A model generated the notes under the pieces. It was given only the letters and a program-made list of their open reading frames with translations, searched no databases and was not told the origin of the DNA. Below are positions 1 through 8,720 of a stretch of 49,800 nt of DNA, one piece after another (positions within the stretch are counted from its first letter, which is position 1; each line of letters starts with the position of its first letter). The stretch comes from Aquimarina pacifica (lineage in GTDB: Bacteria > Bacteroidota > Bacteroidia > Flavobacteriales > Flavobacteriaceae), in NCBI RefSeq assembly GCF_000520955.1, contig NZ_JACC01000048.1, forward strand, positions 1-49,800, in the 5' to 3' direction. Position numbers and translations under genes: made by a program.

Positions 1-40
1 ATTGTAACGCTATTTCAGGACAAGACAATATTTATAAAAA

Positions 41-71
41 ACCCCTCTGCAGACCTTATCTGTAGAGGGGT
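41..71. terminator. Bidirectional Rho-independent terminator
   Basis: A 13-bp stem (one wobble pair) with a 5-nt loop is flanked by an A-run on the left and a T-run on the right. It can therefore end the minus-strand gene that stops at 101 and any plus-strand gene entering from the left edge. Confidence 0.85.
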
Positions 72-100
72 TTTTATAAATTTTACTTATCAATAAAAGA

Positions 101-730
101 TTAGAACTTATTCTTATTAAGTTCTTCATAGATATTAATTGGTAAGAAGTTATAACGTTGTTCATTATTTGTACCATTAGAGGCAGCATATAATTCCTTA
201 AAAAAGCGCACAGCACCAACCGAATAATTAATTTTATCTATCCATTGATAAAAATACTTTTCTTTCGCATCAGTGTCAGCATATTCGAATACTTTACCCT
301 TAAGCTTTTCTAAGTCCGCATCTGTAAAAATAGGACGTGACGGAAATATTTTAAAATCACCTTCCGAGATTTCTAAGTAGGACTCTATCCATTGTACATC
401 TTTTTGATATTGATCAACTAATTTGTTTTCAAGAGAAAGATGAATCTCTTCTTCTAACAAAATTCGTAACGTACTTCTTTTGGCAATCAAATCATCAATT
501 TTAAAGGTTAGTGTACTATTACTTCCTAAGTGAAACTGACCATCTCCATTACTTTCTTCCATGACCACCGTAAAAGGAATCCCATTAACACTTCGAACAT
601 TGAATTCTTCACTATTAGCAGGTTCTATAATGATTTGATCATTTTTTTGCGCTTGTATATGTAGTACAAAGCATAAAGCCAAAACCATTGGTAGTAGCTT
701 TTTTACATTCCATTTTTTAATTATGTACAT
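101..730 (-). CDS. Exported protein of unknown function
   Basis: A 209-aa protein that I do not recognise. The N-terminus has two Lys-rich clusters followed by a hydrophobic stretch ending in LHIQAQ at about residues 15-28. This is a typical flavobacterial Sec signal peptide, so the mature protein should be periplasmic or outer-membrane associated. The rest is soluble, with many charged residues and no transmembrane segment, repeat or cysteine motif. The middle (about 60-120) is strand and helix mixed, and the C-terminal third is helical. It stands alone: a strong bidirectional terminator lies just downstream, and almost 600 bp without genes lies upstream. The start is the first Met, which keeps the charged n-region; a later Met at residue 15 would leave a poor n-region. 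Confidence 0.6.
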   Translation of the reverse strand: MYIIKKWNVKKLLPMVLALCFVLHIQAQKNDQIIIEPANSEEFNVRSVNGIPFTVVMEESNGDGQFHLGSNSTLTFKIDDLIAKRSTLRILLEEEIHLSLENKLVDQYQKDVQWIESYLEISEGDFKIFPSRPIFTDADLEKLKGKVFEYADTDAKEKYFYQWIDKINYSVGAVRFFKELYAASNGTNNEQRYNFLPINIYEELNKNKF

Positions 731-1134
731 GATACTAAGATATTTTTATAAGGTTAAATTTATAATTTTGTATGTTTTTAAAATTCGTTTTTAGCGAAAA
801 TCATCTGCATTTTAAATTTTGTTCAAAAAGCAAACAAAAAGCTATTCGTCGGCAAAAATAGTATTTAATCGGGATTTTTAGTAATAAATATCATATTTTC
901 TGATTTTTTTTTGGCCTAATTAATCAATTCTATGTTCCGAAAATGAATATTAACAGTAAAAAGAGATAAAATTAAAGACGATACAAATTTTATATCATAC
1001 AGTTTTTTAAAGTATATGGTATTATAAATAACAAATCTTATGCCGAAATTCTAAGTTATAACATAATTAGATATCTTTTTAATAATTCACTTTGTTTTTT
1101 GTTACTGTCTATATTTCAGGTAAATAATGGGTTG

Positions 1135-1159
1135 AAAGAGGGGCGAATGCCCCCTTTTT
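1135..1159 (+). terminator. Orphan plus-strand terminator
   Basis: A 9-bp stem (four G:C pairs, one wobble) with a 7-nt loop and a T5 tail, in plus orientation. No plus-strand gene lies upstream of it inside the window. The interval from 731 up to this hairpin shows no convincing ORF. Confidence 0.6.
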
Positions 1160-1204
1160 ATGTGCTAAGAGATCAATACATTTATGTGTCAAATAATAGT
1201 TGTA

Positions 1205-1279
1205 CCAATTTTATGCAATAGAACTTCGTAATAAGGCTTGAAAACGCATTAAAGATTTGTGTTTTCTATTGTGTAAAAT
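1205..1279 (-). repeat. Dispersed intergenic inverted-repeat element, copy 1
   Basis: The 16-nt arms at 1208-1223 and 1264-1279 are inverted repeats with two mismatches. The left 42 nt (from 1205) align with the reverse complement of the element at 41309-41425 with about 33 of 41 identical positions, and almost all differences are transitions. The core, read on the minus strand, is TTACGAAGTTCTATTGCAT. It sits just upstream of the M43 protease gene, so it may lie in that gene's 5' leader. Confidence 0.6.
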
Positions 1280-1318
1280 GAGTTGAATAGTAGGATCACT
1301 TTTTTAAATCATAATTAC

Positions 1319-3352
1319 ATGAAAAATAAATCAAGTATAGGTATAATACTCCTATCCTTATATCTAATGCTATTAGGATGTGAGTCAGAAATAAAAAATG
1401 AGACACGTTGTGGGTTTGATGAGTATGTCGAAAATAAGCTTACCACAAACGAAGATTTTAGAAATAATGTTGCAAAAGTAGAAGAATTAATCCAGCAATA
1501 TCAGAGTACAATTCTTCAGGGAGCAGATGGATTACGCGGAGGAAGAATTGTTATTCCGGTTGTAGTACATGTTCTTCATAATGGAGAAGATGTAGGGGTT
1601 GGGACAAATATTAGTGATGCTCAAATACAGAGTCAGATTGATGTTATGAACCGGGATTTTAGGAAACTTAATGTAGATATTAGTGGTGTTCCTTCGGATT
1701 TTTCGGGTATAACAGCCGATTCAAGGATAGAATTTCAATTGGCAAGAAGAGATCCTGATTGTAATCCTACAAACGGAATTACACGCCAGAGAGCAGGGAG
1801 AACCTCTTTTTCTTTTGTTGATGATGATGCCAAAACTACCTCAACAGGAGGTCGAGATTCATGGGACACAGAAAAATACCTTAATATGTGGACCGTAGGT
1901 TCACTACGTGTTGAGTTGGGTATAGATCCAATAGGATATTCATCTTTTCCTAATGCTCCAGAATTTGTAGATGCAGGTCTGGGAGTAGATGATGATTTAC
2001 AGGGATTTGTTTGTGAGTCAAATACGTTTGGTAATATAGGATCTGTCCCTTCGACCTCTCCATTTAATGATGGTAGAACCGGTGTACATGAATTTGGACA
2101 TTTTTTTGGTTTATGGCATATTTGGAGACAGCCAGGTTGTAGTAATTCTGATGAGGTAGATGATACACCCAATCAAGATAATTCTTATAGTGGGACCCCA
2201 ACACATCCGCAAAACTCTTGTGATAGTGATGATATGTTTATGAATTATATGGACTATGTAAATGATAGTGCTATGCTTGCTTTTACAAAAGATCAAGTAG
2301 ATAGAATGGTTGGTAGTTTATATACAACAAGAGCAACACTAATAGGGTCTGATGGGCTTTTACCACCTCCTGATGATAGTGCAGGAGCTGATATTTTTAT
2401 ACAAGATACACCAGAAGATGTTGGGAATGAGCCTAATAATGAGTCAGATAAGTTTTATGTTAGTGAAGATATTTGGATACGAAATTCGAGCGGAATTATA
2501 AATCAGGAGCACGAAAACCCACTATATTCTAGTACAGGCACATGGTATGTATATGTAAGGGTACGTAACAAAGGTTGTGCTTCTTCGACAGATACCAATG
2601 TAGAGTTGTATTGGGCAAAAGCCTCATCAGGGCTTAGCTGGACTAGCCCTTGGGATGGTAGTGTAAGTATTGATGGTGCAGCTATGGGAGGTCAGATAGG
2701 AACACAACCAACAGGAGTAATTCAGGGTGGAGGATATACAATATTAGAATACGAATGGACCAATATCCCGAATCCTGATGATTATGTTAGTTTCGGAGCA
2801 GATAAAACACATTTTTGCTTATTGGCTCGTGCAGAATCAGGAATCACTTTTCCTGAAACAACTAGTTTGGGAGAAAATGTAAAAAACAATAATAACATAG
2901 CCTGGAAAAATATAGATATTGCTGTTCCTGGAGACGGAGGTAGAGAATCTACCATTATGGTTGGTAATTATGAGAGAGATCGTGAGTATGAAATGACCTT
3001 GGTTTTTGAAGATGCAAATGAGATTGAAGCATCGGTATTTGAGTATGGGGAAGTTTTTATAGCATTGCATCCAGAATTATTAAAAAAATGGACAGATGGT
3101 GGAGAAAAAGGGACTGGAGTTCTCAAAATCAGTGATAGTATTATCAAAATTGATCAACCCGGAGCGCGTCTAGAAGGTATATTACTCGACCCTCTCGATA
3201 TTTATGCTTGTACCATTATGTTTAAAGAAACGCAACCCATGCCAGGCCCCAAAGTATATTTTATGGATGTAGAACAGTATGAAGGTTCAACTTCTGTCAA
3301 TAAAAAAATAGGAGGACAGAGAATTTTGGTAAAGGTCTGGAACCAAAAGTAA
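1319..3352 (+). CDS. Pappalysin-like (M43, cytophagalysin type) zinc metalloprotease lipoprotein
   Basis: A secreted or surface zinc endopeptidase of 677 aa. The zinc motif HEFGHFFGLWH lies at residues 257-267, the extended HExxHxxGxxH form of metzincins. It is followed by a cysteine-rich stretch and MNYMDY, which supplies the Met-turn, as in family M43. The start was moved from an upstream TTG at 1283 to this ATG. From here the protein begins with a Lys-rich n-region, a hydrophobic core and the lipobox LLGC with Cys21, so it should be a lipoprotein. The catalytic domain covers about 90-350. The remaining 300 residues are rich in predicted strands and have no T9SS tail that I can see. It is monocistronic, with a terminator just downstream. 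The substrate is unknown; secreted M43 enzymes usually degrade extracellular protein. Confidence 0.9.
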   Translation: MKNKSSIGIILLSLYLMLLGCESEIKNETRCGFDEYVENKLTTNEDFRNNVAKVEELIQQYQSTILQGADGLRGGRIVIPVVVHVLHNGEDVGVGTNISDAQIQSQIDVMNRDFRKLNVDISGVPSDFSGITADSRIEFQLARRDPDCNPTNGITRQRAGRTSFSFVDDDAKTTSTGGRDSWDTEKYLNMWTVGSLRVELGIDPIGYSSFPNAPEFVDAGLGVDDDLQGFVCESNTFGNIGSVPSTSPFNDGRTGVHEFGHFFGLWHIWRQPGCSNSDEVDDTPNQDNSYSGTPTHPQNSCDSDDMFMNYMDYVNDSAMLAFTKDQVDRMVGSLYTTRATLIGSDGLLPPPDDSAGADIFIQDTPEDVGNEPNNESDKFYVSEDIWIRNSSGIINQEHENPLYSSTGTWYVYVRVRNKGCASSTDTNVELYWAKASSGLSWTSPWDGSVSIDGAAMGGQIGTQPTGVIQGGGYTILEYEWTNIPNPDDYVSFGADKTHFCLLARAESGITFPETTSLGENVKNNNNIAWKNIDIAVPGDGGRESTIMVGNYERDREYEMTLVFEDANEIEASVFEYGEVFIALHPELLKKWTDGGEKGTGVLKISDSIIKIDQPGARLEGILLDPLDIYACTIMFKETQPMPGPKVYFMDVEQYEGSTSVNKKIGGQRILVKVWNQK

Positions 3353-3384
3353 AGAAATAAGATTACCACATTGTCAACACTTTT

Positions 3385-3412
3385 AGAAGCCTCTACGCAG
3401 TAGTAGGCTTCT
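3385..3412 (+). terminator. Terminator of the M43 protease gene
   Basis: An 8-bp stem with an inner 4-bp extension (one bulged base) is followed by a T-rich tail, about 30 nt after the stop codon. Confidence 0.75.
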
Positions 3413-3517
3413 TTATTTTATACCCTTAGGTTTTGTTGTTGATTCATATAAGGTGTTCTAAGTACCTTTATAATGCCAGAGAAAACAACAAATCTGAATA
3501 AAATCTTCACTTTTTTT

Positions 3518-3546
3518 GTAACATTTTTCCCTTTCGAGACATACAC
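3518..3546 (+). promoter_or_regulatory. Bipartite promoter-like element, copy A (GTAACATTTT-N10-GACATACAC)
   Basis: The left box GTAACATTTT and the right box GACATACAC are separated by exactly 10 nt. The same boxes and spacing recur at 43408 and 45751. Position and form resemble an ECF-sigma promoter: -35 GTAAC, then about 15 nt, then the -10 region GACATA. It would place transcription start some 25-30 nt before the barrel protein's ATG at 3581, and it makes the much longer upstream reading frame unlikely. Confidence 0.6.
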
Positions 3547-3580
3547 TAGTATCATAATGTTTACTATCAATTATTATTTT

Positions 3581-4150
3581 ATGAAAAAAAAATGTTTACT
3601 AAGTATTTTTACAGCACTCATGTTTATATCTACTCAGGCACAATCAGGAACAGATGAATATATTGACGTATCTATCGGTTTGGGAATAAGTACGCCTTTT
3701 GACGATGTCGACATTTATGGAGCTGGTTTCTATATACAAGGAGAATATGTGTTTGGTATATCAAACTGGGTTGATTTGCGGCCATATGCTGGGTTAATGT
3801 TAGCAAAAACAGTTGTAAAAGATAACCAAGAAACACTACTAGAATATAAGGCAGATGCTAATGCCTTTTTATTCGGAGGCAAAGCTCGTATTATCGCCCC
3901 AATTCCTTGGGTTGCACCATATATGGAAATAGGAATTGGAGGATCTATCGGTACATTCGAAACGTTTACACCCTTTACAGACATAAAAAAGAATGGATTG
4001 CTATTGCATATTCCGTTCTCTATTGGAGTAGCATTAGGACGTGATCACAATTTTAATCTTGAGCTTACCTATTACATTCACCCATCTGTTAGACAGCTTT
4101 CGGGGGCAACAGCCATTGGCTTATCTATTCCGTTGCGTACTAATAAATAA
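3581..4150 (+). CDS. Small outer-membrane beta-barrel protein
   Basis: A 189-aa protein with a clean signal peptide: an initial MKKK, a hydrophobic core and the end IST-QAQ at residue 21. The mature part has alternating polar and hydrophobic strands broken by Gly/Asp/Asn turns (for example IGLGISTPFDDVDIYGAG) and ends in a strand-like segment. This is the pattern of an 8- to 10-stranded OmpX/opacity-type barrel. The start is chosen at the ATG giving the signal peptide, because the 36 upstream codons look non-coding and contain a promoter-like element shared with two other genes in the window. It is monocistronic. Its function is unknown; a structural or adhesive role in the outer membrane is only an inference. 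Confidence 0.75.
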   Translation: MKKKCLLSIFTALMFISTQAQSGTDEYIDVSIGLGISTPFDDVDIYGAGFYIQGEYVFGISNWVDLRPYAGLMLAKTVVKDNQETLLEYKADANAFLFGGKARIIAPIPWVAPYMEIGIGGSIGTFETFTPFTDIKKNGLLLHIPFSIGVALGRDHNFNLELTYYIHPSVRQLSGATAIGLSIPLRTNK

Positions 4151-4228
4151 AACCTATTTTTTAAAGCTGTTCAGAATCATTTAATTTCAAGTTCACAAAG
4201 ACTAATATTTGTTTAATAATAGAAAAAC

Positions 4229-4366
4229 ATGAAGGATACCTACGCAATCTTACCAGACCGAATAAAAGCAGTGATTATCGATGGTATAGTCTTAGTGGCT
4301 GCCATGTTTGCAATTACCGAAATATTTTCTTTTTTTGATGAGGTTCCCGATATGATTCGCAGGTAG
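4229..4366 (+). pseudogene. Truncated RDD-family membrane protein remnant
   Basis: A 45-codon frame encodes DRIKAVIIDGIVLVAAMFA, the start of an RDD domain: the conserved Arg, then the Asp within the first membrane helix. It runs on through one helix and a short loop and stops at MIRR. RDD proteins are normally at least 120 residues with three or more helices, and nothing resembling the rest follows in any frame before the tRNA. I read it as a 3'-truncated remnant. A genuine 45-aa one-helix peptide cannot be excluded. Confidence 0.6.
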
Positions 4367-4473
4367 AGTCCTTTAATTTTTGCACTCTATTCAAATACTA
4401 ATTGTCATTAAATCAATATCAAAAAGTATTGAATAAGTACAATTAAGATTAAAATATGGAAACATAAAAAACA

Positions 4474-4510
4474 AAAAAGCTTCATAGGATCTAATCTTAT
4501 GAAACTTTTT
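4474..4510 (-). terminator. Terminator of tRNA-Ala
   Basis: An almost perfect 17-bp hairpin with a 3-nt loop, only G:T-type mismatches and a U-rich tail on the minus strand. It lies 9 nt past the 3' end of the tRNA. Confidence 0.75.
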
Positions 4511-4518
4511 TTATTAAG

Positions 4519-4592
4519 TGGAGAAGAGCGGATTCGAACCGCCGACCTCTTGACTGCCAGTCAAGCGCTCTAGCCAACTGAGCTACATCCCC
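4519..4592 (-). tRNA. tRNA-Ala (anticodon GGC)
   Basis: The reverse complement folds as a cloverleaf. It has acceptor strand GGGGATG, D-arm AGCTCAGTTGGCTAGAGC, an anticodon stem CTTGA/TCAAG around the loop CTGGCAG, and T-loop TTCGAAT. Anticodon GGC reads GCC and GCT as alanine. The G3:U70 pair, the classic alanine identity element, is present. Position 6 has a T:T mismatch in the acceptor stem. CCA is not encoded, as is usual in Flavobacteriia. Confidence 0.95.
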
Positions 4593-4690
4593 AAAATATA
4601 TTGGACGTCAAAAATACTCTTTTTTCTTAAAGTTTATTTAAAAACATAACAGAATAGTTGTTATCCTGAGTAACTGCCATATAAAGTTAG

Positions 4691-4698
4691 TACTTTTG
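4691..4698 (+). promoter_or_regulatory. -7 box (TACTTTTG) for the GNAT-MATE operon
   Basis: It matches the Bacteroidota -7 consensus TAnnTTTG, although no TTG is seen at the -33 spacing. It puts the transcript start near 4704, which rules out the in-frame TTG at 4696 and supports the ATG at 4717. Confidence 0.4.
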
Positions 4699-4716
4699 GT
4701 GTTCTCAAAAACAAAT

Positions 4717-5217
4717 ATGATCCGCAAAGCAGTATTCTCTGATCTTGATACGATTCATAAACTAACCAAAGCTTGTGCAAAAGCGATGATCACTAATGGG
4801 ATTTATCAATGGAATGAGCACTACCCTACCAGAGAGCGATTGTATCTTGATATAGAATTGCAGGAGTTATATGTGTTCGCAGAACACCACCAAATCAGAG
4901 GTATGATCGTTTTAACACCTATGATGGATGAAGAGTATATACCTATTCAATGGATAACTCCTAGTGGTAACAACCTTTATGTACATCGGTTAGCAGTACA
5001 TCCAGAATTTTGGGGACAGGGATATGCTCAGCAACTCATGAGTTTTGCAGAAGAGTGTGGTAGAAAAAGAGCGTTTAATTCATTGAGGTTAGACACATTT
5101 AGTCAGAATTCCCGAAATCAAAAATTTTATGAAACCAGAGGATATCAACGTTTGGGAAACATATTTTTTCCAAAACAAAGCGAGCACCCCTTTTATTGTT
5201 ATGAACTCGCGTTATGA
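4717..5217 (+). CDS. GNAT-family N-acetyltransferase
   Basis: A 166-aa acetyl-CoA-dependent acyltransferase. Strand beta4 and the pyrophosphate loop are visible as LYVHRLAVHPEFWGQGYAQQ (Q/RxxGxG/A motif), followed by a helix and the C-terminal strand with NQKFYETRGYQRLGN, the usual motif-B signature. The N-terminus, RKAVFSDLDTIHKLTKAC, is the common first strand and helix of the fold. The start is the ATG inside the likely transcript rather than the TTG 21 nt upstream. It overlaps the MATE transporter start by 4 nt (ATGA), so the two are translationally coupled. The substrate is unknown. Pairing with a drug exporter suggests, as inference only, detoxification of an amine compound. Confidence 0.85.
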   Translation: MIRKAVFSDLDTIHKLTKACAKAMITNGIYQWNEHYPTRERLYLDIELQELYVFAEHHQIRGMIVLTPMMDEEYIPIQWITPSGNNLYVHRLAVHPEFWGQGYAQQLMSFAEECGRKRAFNSLRLDTFSQNSRNQKFYETRGYQRLGNIFFPKQSEHPFYCYELAL

Positions 5218-6545
5218 GTAACATAATAGGTTTTAGAAATATAAATCGTCTTGCTGTACCAGCTATTATTGCAGGTATTGCAGAACCTTTATTGTCGATT
5301 ACAGACACAGCAATTGTTGGTAATATTCCAGAATATGGCACAGAGTCTTTGGCCGCTGTGGGTATTGTGGGCTCCTTTTTATCTGCTTTGATTTGGATTC
5401 TTGGTCAAACTCGAAGTGCAATATCAGCTATTATTTCACAATATTTGGGAGCAGGCAAAATAGAAGAAGTAAAAACACTACCAGCACAAGCTATATTTTT
5501 TAATGTATGTCTAAGCATCCTCGTATTATTATCTACTGTTTTTTTCGTGGAAGAAATTTTTAAACTCTATAATGCTTCTGGATTAATATTAAAGTATTGT
5601 GTCGCGTATTATGATATTAGGGTTTGGGGATTTCCGTTAACCTTATTTACGTTTGCAGTTTTTGGTATTTTTAGGGGACTCCAGAATACCTTTTGGCCTA
5701 TGATCGTGGCATTGATTGGTGCAGTAAGTAATATTATTTTAGACATTATTCTTGTGTATGGTATTGATGAGTTGATAGATCCGATGGGAATTATCGGAGC
5801 GGCATGGGCGAGTTTGATTTCGCAGTTTCTGATGGCAATTATTGTTTTTATACTCCTAATTTCTAAGACAGAGGTTAGTCTCAGACTACGATTTCCGCTA
5901 AATAAAGAATTAGGAAGGTTAATTACCATGAGTCTTAATCTTTTTGTACGCTCAATAGCATTAAATACTACCTTGTATTTTGCAACATCATATGCTACAG
6001 ATTATGGTGATAAGTATATTGCTGCCTATACTATAGCTATGAATATCTGGATGTTTACCGCATTTTTTATTGATGGATATGGAGCGGCAGGTAATATCTT
6101 AAGTGGAAAACTTCTGGGAGCCAAGGACTATATCAAGTTATGGACGCTGGGAAAACGTGTAAGTCTGTATGGTATCGGAGTAAGTATTATTCTAGCAATT
6201 ATAGGATTTGTTTTTTACCAACCCATAGGAACTATATTTACCAGTGAAGAGTTGGTGTTAGAGACTTTCTATAGCACTTTTTTTATCGTCTTATTGGTAC
6301 AACCGATAAATGGTTTGGCTTTTGTATTTGACGGAATTTTTAAAGGGTTAGGTAAAATGGGGTACTTAAGAAATGTATTATTGGGTGCAACATTTATAGG
6401 GTTTCTACCTACACTATATCTTTGCAATTATTTTGATTTGAAATTATACGGAATCTGGATTGGGTTTACCGTTTGGGCATTATTTAGAGGTGTAGCTCTA
6501 ATAATAAAGTTTAGAAACACTTTTTTGCCTTTGATTCGGGAGTAA
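5214..6545 (+). CDS. MATE-family efflux transporter (DinF-like)
   Basis: A 443-aa inner-membrane protein with about twelve hydrophobic segments, the usual length and topology of the multidrug and toxic compound extrusion family. The first helix contains LAVPAIIAGIAEPLLSITDT, with the conserved Pro and Asp of the DinF/eukaryotic-type branch, and the second half repeats the pattern (MSLNLFVRSIALN). Such carriers exchange Na+ or H+ for cationic drugs or metabolites. The start codon overlaps the stop of the upstream acetyltransferase, so both should be co-expressed. A bidirectional hairpin follows some 250 nt downstream. The specificity cannot be read from the sequence. Confidence 0.9.
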   Translation: MSNIIGFRNINRLAVPAIIAGIAEPLLSITDTAIVGNIPEYGTESLAAVGIVGSFLSALIWILGQTRSAISAIISQYLGAGKIEEVKTLPAQAIFFNVCLSILVLLSTVFFVEEIFKLYNASGLILKYCVAYYDIRVWGFPLTLFTFAVFGIFRGLQNTFWPMIVALIGAVSNIILDIILVYGIDELIDPMGIIGAAWASLISQFLMAIIVFILLISKTEVSLRLRFPLNKELGRLITMSLNLFVRSIALNTTLYFATSYATDYGDKYIAAYTIAMNIWMFTAFFIDGYGAAGNILSGKLLGAKDYIKLWTLGKRVSLYGIGVSIILAIIGFVFYQPIGTIFTSEELVLETFYSTFFIVLLVQPINGLAFVFDGIFKGLGKMGYLRNVLLGATFIGFLPTLYLCNYFDLKLYGIWIGFTVWALFRGVALIIKFRNTFLPLIRE

Positions 6546-6795
6546 TAAATAATACCATGTAAACTTTGAGCGTAACTGTAATAAAACACTCTTTTTCATG
6601 GTTGCTCAATAGTAAAAGGTGTAGTTGTATTGACTTACAATTTTTCTACTTCAGATACAAAAAAACAACTGACTTTCTTTTTCTGTAAATGCAAGATCAA
6701 TAGATGTAACTTAGATTATGTGTTGTAGGATAATGATAAGAGAATACTTGTAATATTAGTTTTATCTCGTAACCTAAGATATTCTAAAAAGTAGC

Positions 6796-6833
6796 CGTCT
6801 AAAAAGAGATCCATTTTCGATGCTTTTTAGACG
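6796..6833. terminator. Bidirectional hairpin between converging genes
   Basis: An 11-bp perfect stem (CGTCTAAAAAG and its complement) with a 16-nt loop. The T-rich and A-rich stem lets it serve both the MATE gene on the left and the M57 gene on the right. Apart from this, the 312 bp between the two genes show nothing I can name. Confidence 0.6.
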
Positions 6834-6857
6834 ACCTAATTAGTAAGTGCGACGTAT

Positions 6858-7706
6858 TTAATACATGTACTGTAGTGCAATTATATCGTAATTACTAAAT
6901 TCACCATCTTCATTACCTTCAAAACAGGAAATCATTACAGAATCGTAGTCGAGGCCACTAGCACCATATTGATTAACCGAGGGCGTCCCAGGAACGTATA
7001 CGGCTCCATATGAAGTAGTTCCTTCATTAGAACCGTCGCATTTTCTGTATGCATAGTCTGTATGTCTAAACCCAAGACAGTGTCCAATCTCATGAGTCAT
7101 TAAATGTTCATTGATTTGATTATCGTAGTTATTCATACCACCATAAACAGCAACCGTATACCCTGGGTTACCATTGCTAGGAAATTCTGCAACAGCTCCA
7201 GCATCAGTACCTCCTGCATTATAGATAATAATATCACCATTAGTAGACGCGGCAAATGTTAGGTTAAACGTTAAGGAAGTGTTTATGTTATTGTAATTAT
7301 TAATAGCATATTGTAACCCCTGTTGCATAACGGTAGTTAGCGCATATCCATTACCGGTATACCCAATTACATTTATAGTTGTATTTTGATCTACAAGATT
7401 TGTGGTTCGGTACTGTTTGGTCCCATCAGGGCTAGATTCGAGGGCATATTCTTCTAGTCGATCCAAACGTAAAAATATATCTGAAGATAGAATTCCTTTT
7501 GAGGATGATCCATCTAAATGATTTAGAAGAGTATATTTTGCATTTGTTGTATTAACTCCTGCTTTGATAAGGGCTTCTTTATGTTTGTCAGAAATTTCTG
7601 GGGCATCAGTTTCAGTTTGTATTTCTGTAGTTATTTCTTCTTTTTGGCAAGATATTACTGCACTCGCAGTAAGCACACATAGTGCGATTAATTGAATTTT
7701 CTTCAT
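6858..7706 (-). CDS. M57-type (HEIGH) zinc metalloprotease lipoprotein
   Basis: A 282-aa secreted zinc protease. The motif HEIGHCLGFRH at residues 205-215 supplies three His ligands and the catalytic Glu; this form is typical of the so-called dual-action HEIGH peptidases of Bacteroidota. The start was moved inward by 25 codons to the Met that gives a Lys-rich n-region, a hydrophobic core and the lipobox VISC (Cys20). After a short charged linker, the region around 50-100 may be a propeptide and the catalytic domain fills 110-282. The C-terminus (NYDIIALQYMY) is the usual end of the family. It is monocistronic, converging on the MATE gene, with a 16-bp palindrome 100 bp upstream. The substrate is unknown. 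Confidence 0.88.
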   Translation of the reverse strand: MKKIQLIALCVLTASAVISCQKEEITTEIQTETDAPEISDKHKEALIKAGVNTTNAKYTLLNHLDGSSSKGILSSDIFLRLDRLEEYALESSPDGTKQYRTTNLVDQNTTINVIGYTGNGYALTTVMQQGLQYAINNYNNINTSLTFNLTFAASTNGDIIIYNAGGTDAGAVAEFPSNGNPGYTVAVYGGMNNYDNQINEHLMTHEIGHCLGFRHTDYAYRKCDGSNEGTTSYGAVYVPGTPSVNQYGASGLDYDSVMISCFEGNEDGEFSNYDIIALQYMY

Positions 7707-7805
7707 TTGTATAAGAGTTGAGTTTGTGTTAATTCGTATTGTGAAACAAAAATGTATAGGCCTTACATAAGTTTGATGCACAATAATCAGTAAAAGCTTA
7801 AGCTA

Positions 7806-7821
7806 ATTTGAAATTTCAAAT
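7806..7821. promoter_or_regulatory. Perfect 16-bp palindrome upstream of the M57 gene
   Basis: ATTTGAAATTTCAAAT is a perfect dyad, placed 100 bp before the protease start codon. It is a candidate operator, but AT-rich palindromes of this size also occur by chance. Confidence 0.3.
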
Positions 7822-7995
7822 AGAGTTCGAAGATATGGTAATTTTTTACACAAAATGCCATTTGATTGATTTATACTCATTAAATCAGTAAAAACACTGT
7901 ATTAAATTCAATAAAAATGATAAATTGTTAAATTTATTTGATAATAATTTGGGTAAAAAATTAGTGATTTGTAAAAGAATAAGAAGTGAAAATAG

Positions 7996-8042
7996 TACCA
8001 CCTAAAAAAAGAAGTCTTTTTCTTACAAAAAAGGAGGTGGTA
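7996..8042. repeat. Inverted repeat with 8-bp arms
   Basis: TACCACCT (7996-8003) and AGGTGGTA (8035-8042) are perfect complements around a 31-nt A/T-rich loop that can itself fold weakly. No T-run follows, so it is not a classical terminator. Confidence 0.4.
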
Positions 8043-8720
8043 ATTCCTTGAAGTTAAATAAAAGTTAATCCTATTATTGGCTACTGTATTTATCCGTTTT
8101 CGAGATAATTCTACACAACATAAGTTTAGTTACATCTTTCTACTATACTTTTTCAAAGCACAAAAGATGTATTAATAAGTTAAAAGAAAAAAACATACAG
8201 TAGTAAAGGTGTATAGATAAGGACTAAAAGAATCCCTAATCTCACTCTGTTTTCCTCAAAAAATCGTTCTATCCTCATACCACATTTCTTTTTGTATTAA
8301 TATTCTATTTTTTTGATCGAGTTGTATTAGGTATACTATGAATATGCATACACCCGTAATCAATAATAAATTAGCAAAGACAATGCCAGAAGTAGTTCAA
8401 TACTTCAATTAATTTATAGTTTGTTTTCTTATTTATTGTAGAAATTAATGTCGGATAATATCTTAAGATGTAATTCTTAATACGTTACCCGACATTCCAA
8501 TTACAATTAACACAATCAATTTTTTCCCATCGAGTTTTGTTCTTTACACAAAAACTATGCATGCATAACGTTAGAATAGTAATTTAATTTTATAAAGGCT
8601 ATATTTTTATTTAGTGGATCAAGTAAATTTAGGTTGACGATAAATTAAAATACCAGTTCTAATATGAGAAATGGCATTAAACCAAAAGATTATCTATTTT
8701 TACTTAAAAAGTAACATTTT

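Larger units (their letters stand above)
7707..8720. other. 1-kb region without a convincing gene
   Basis: No ORF of believable length or composition is present on either strand; the best is a 24-codon frame at 8338-8412. The region does hold four ordered structures: a perfect 16-bp palindrome (7806-7821), a widely spaced inverted repeat with 8-bp arms (7996-8042), another with arms at 8447-8454 and 8489-8496, and the 12-bp palindrome TATGCATGCATA (8547-8558). Confidence 0.5.

Noticed and set aside
4..29. GTAAC followed after 15 nt by GACAAT at the window edge
   Set aside because: The right box is incomplete and the site runs straight into a terminator with no gene to drive.
8338..8412. A 24-codon plus-strand frame in the gene-poor kilobase
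   Set aside because: Too short, no promoter-like box at a suitable distance and no recognisable feature.
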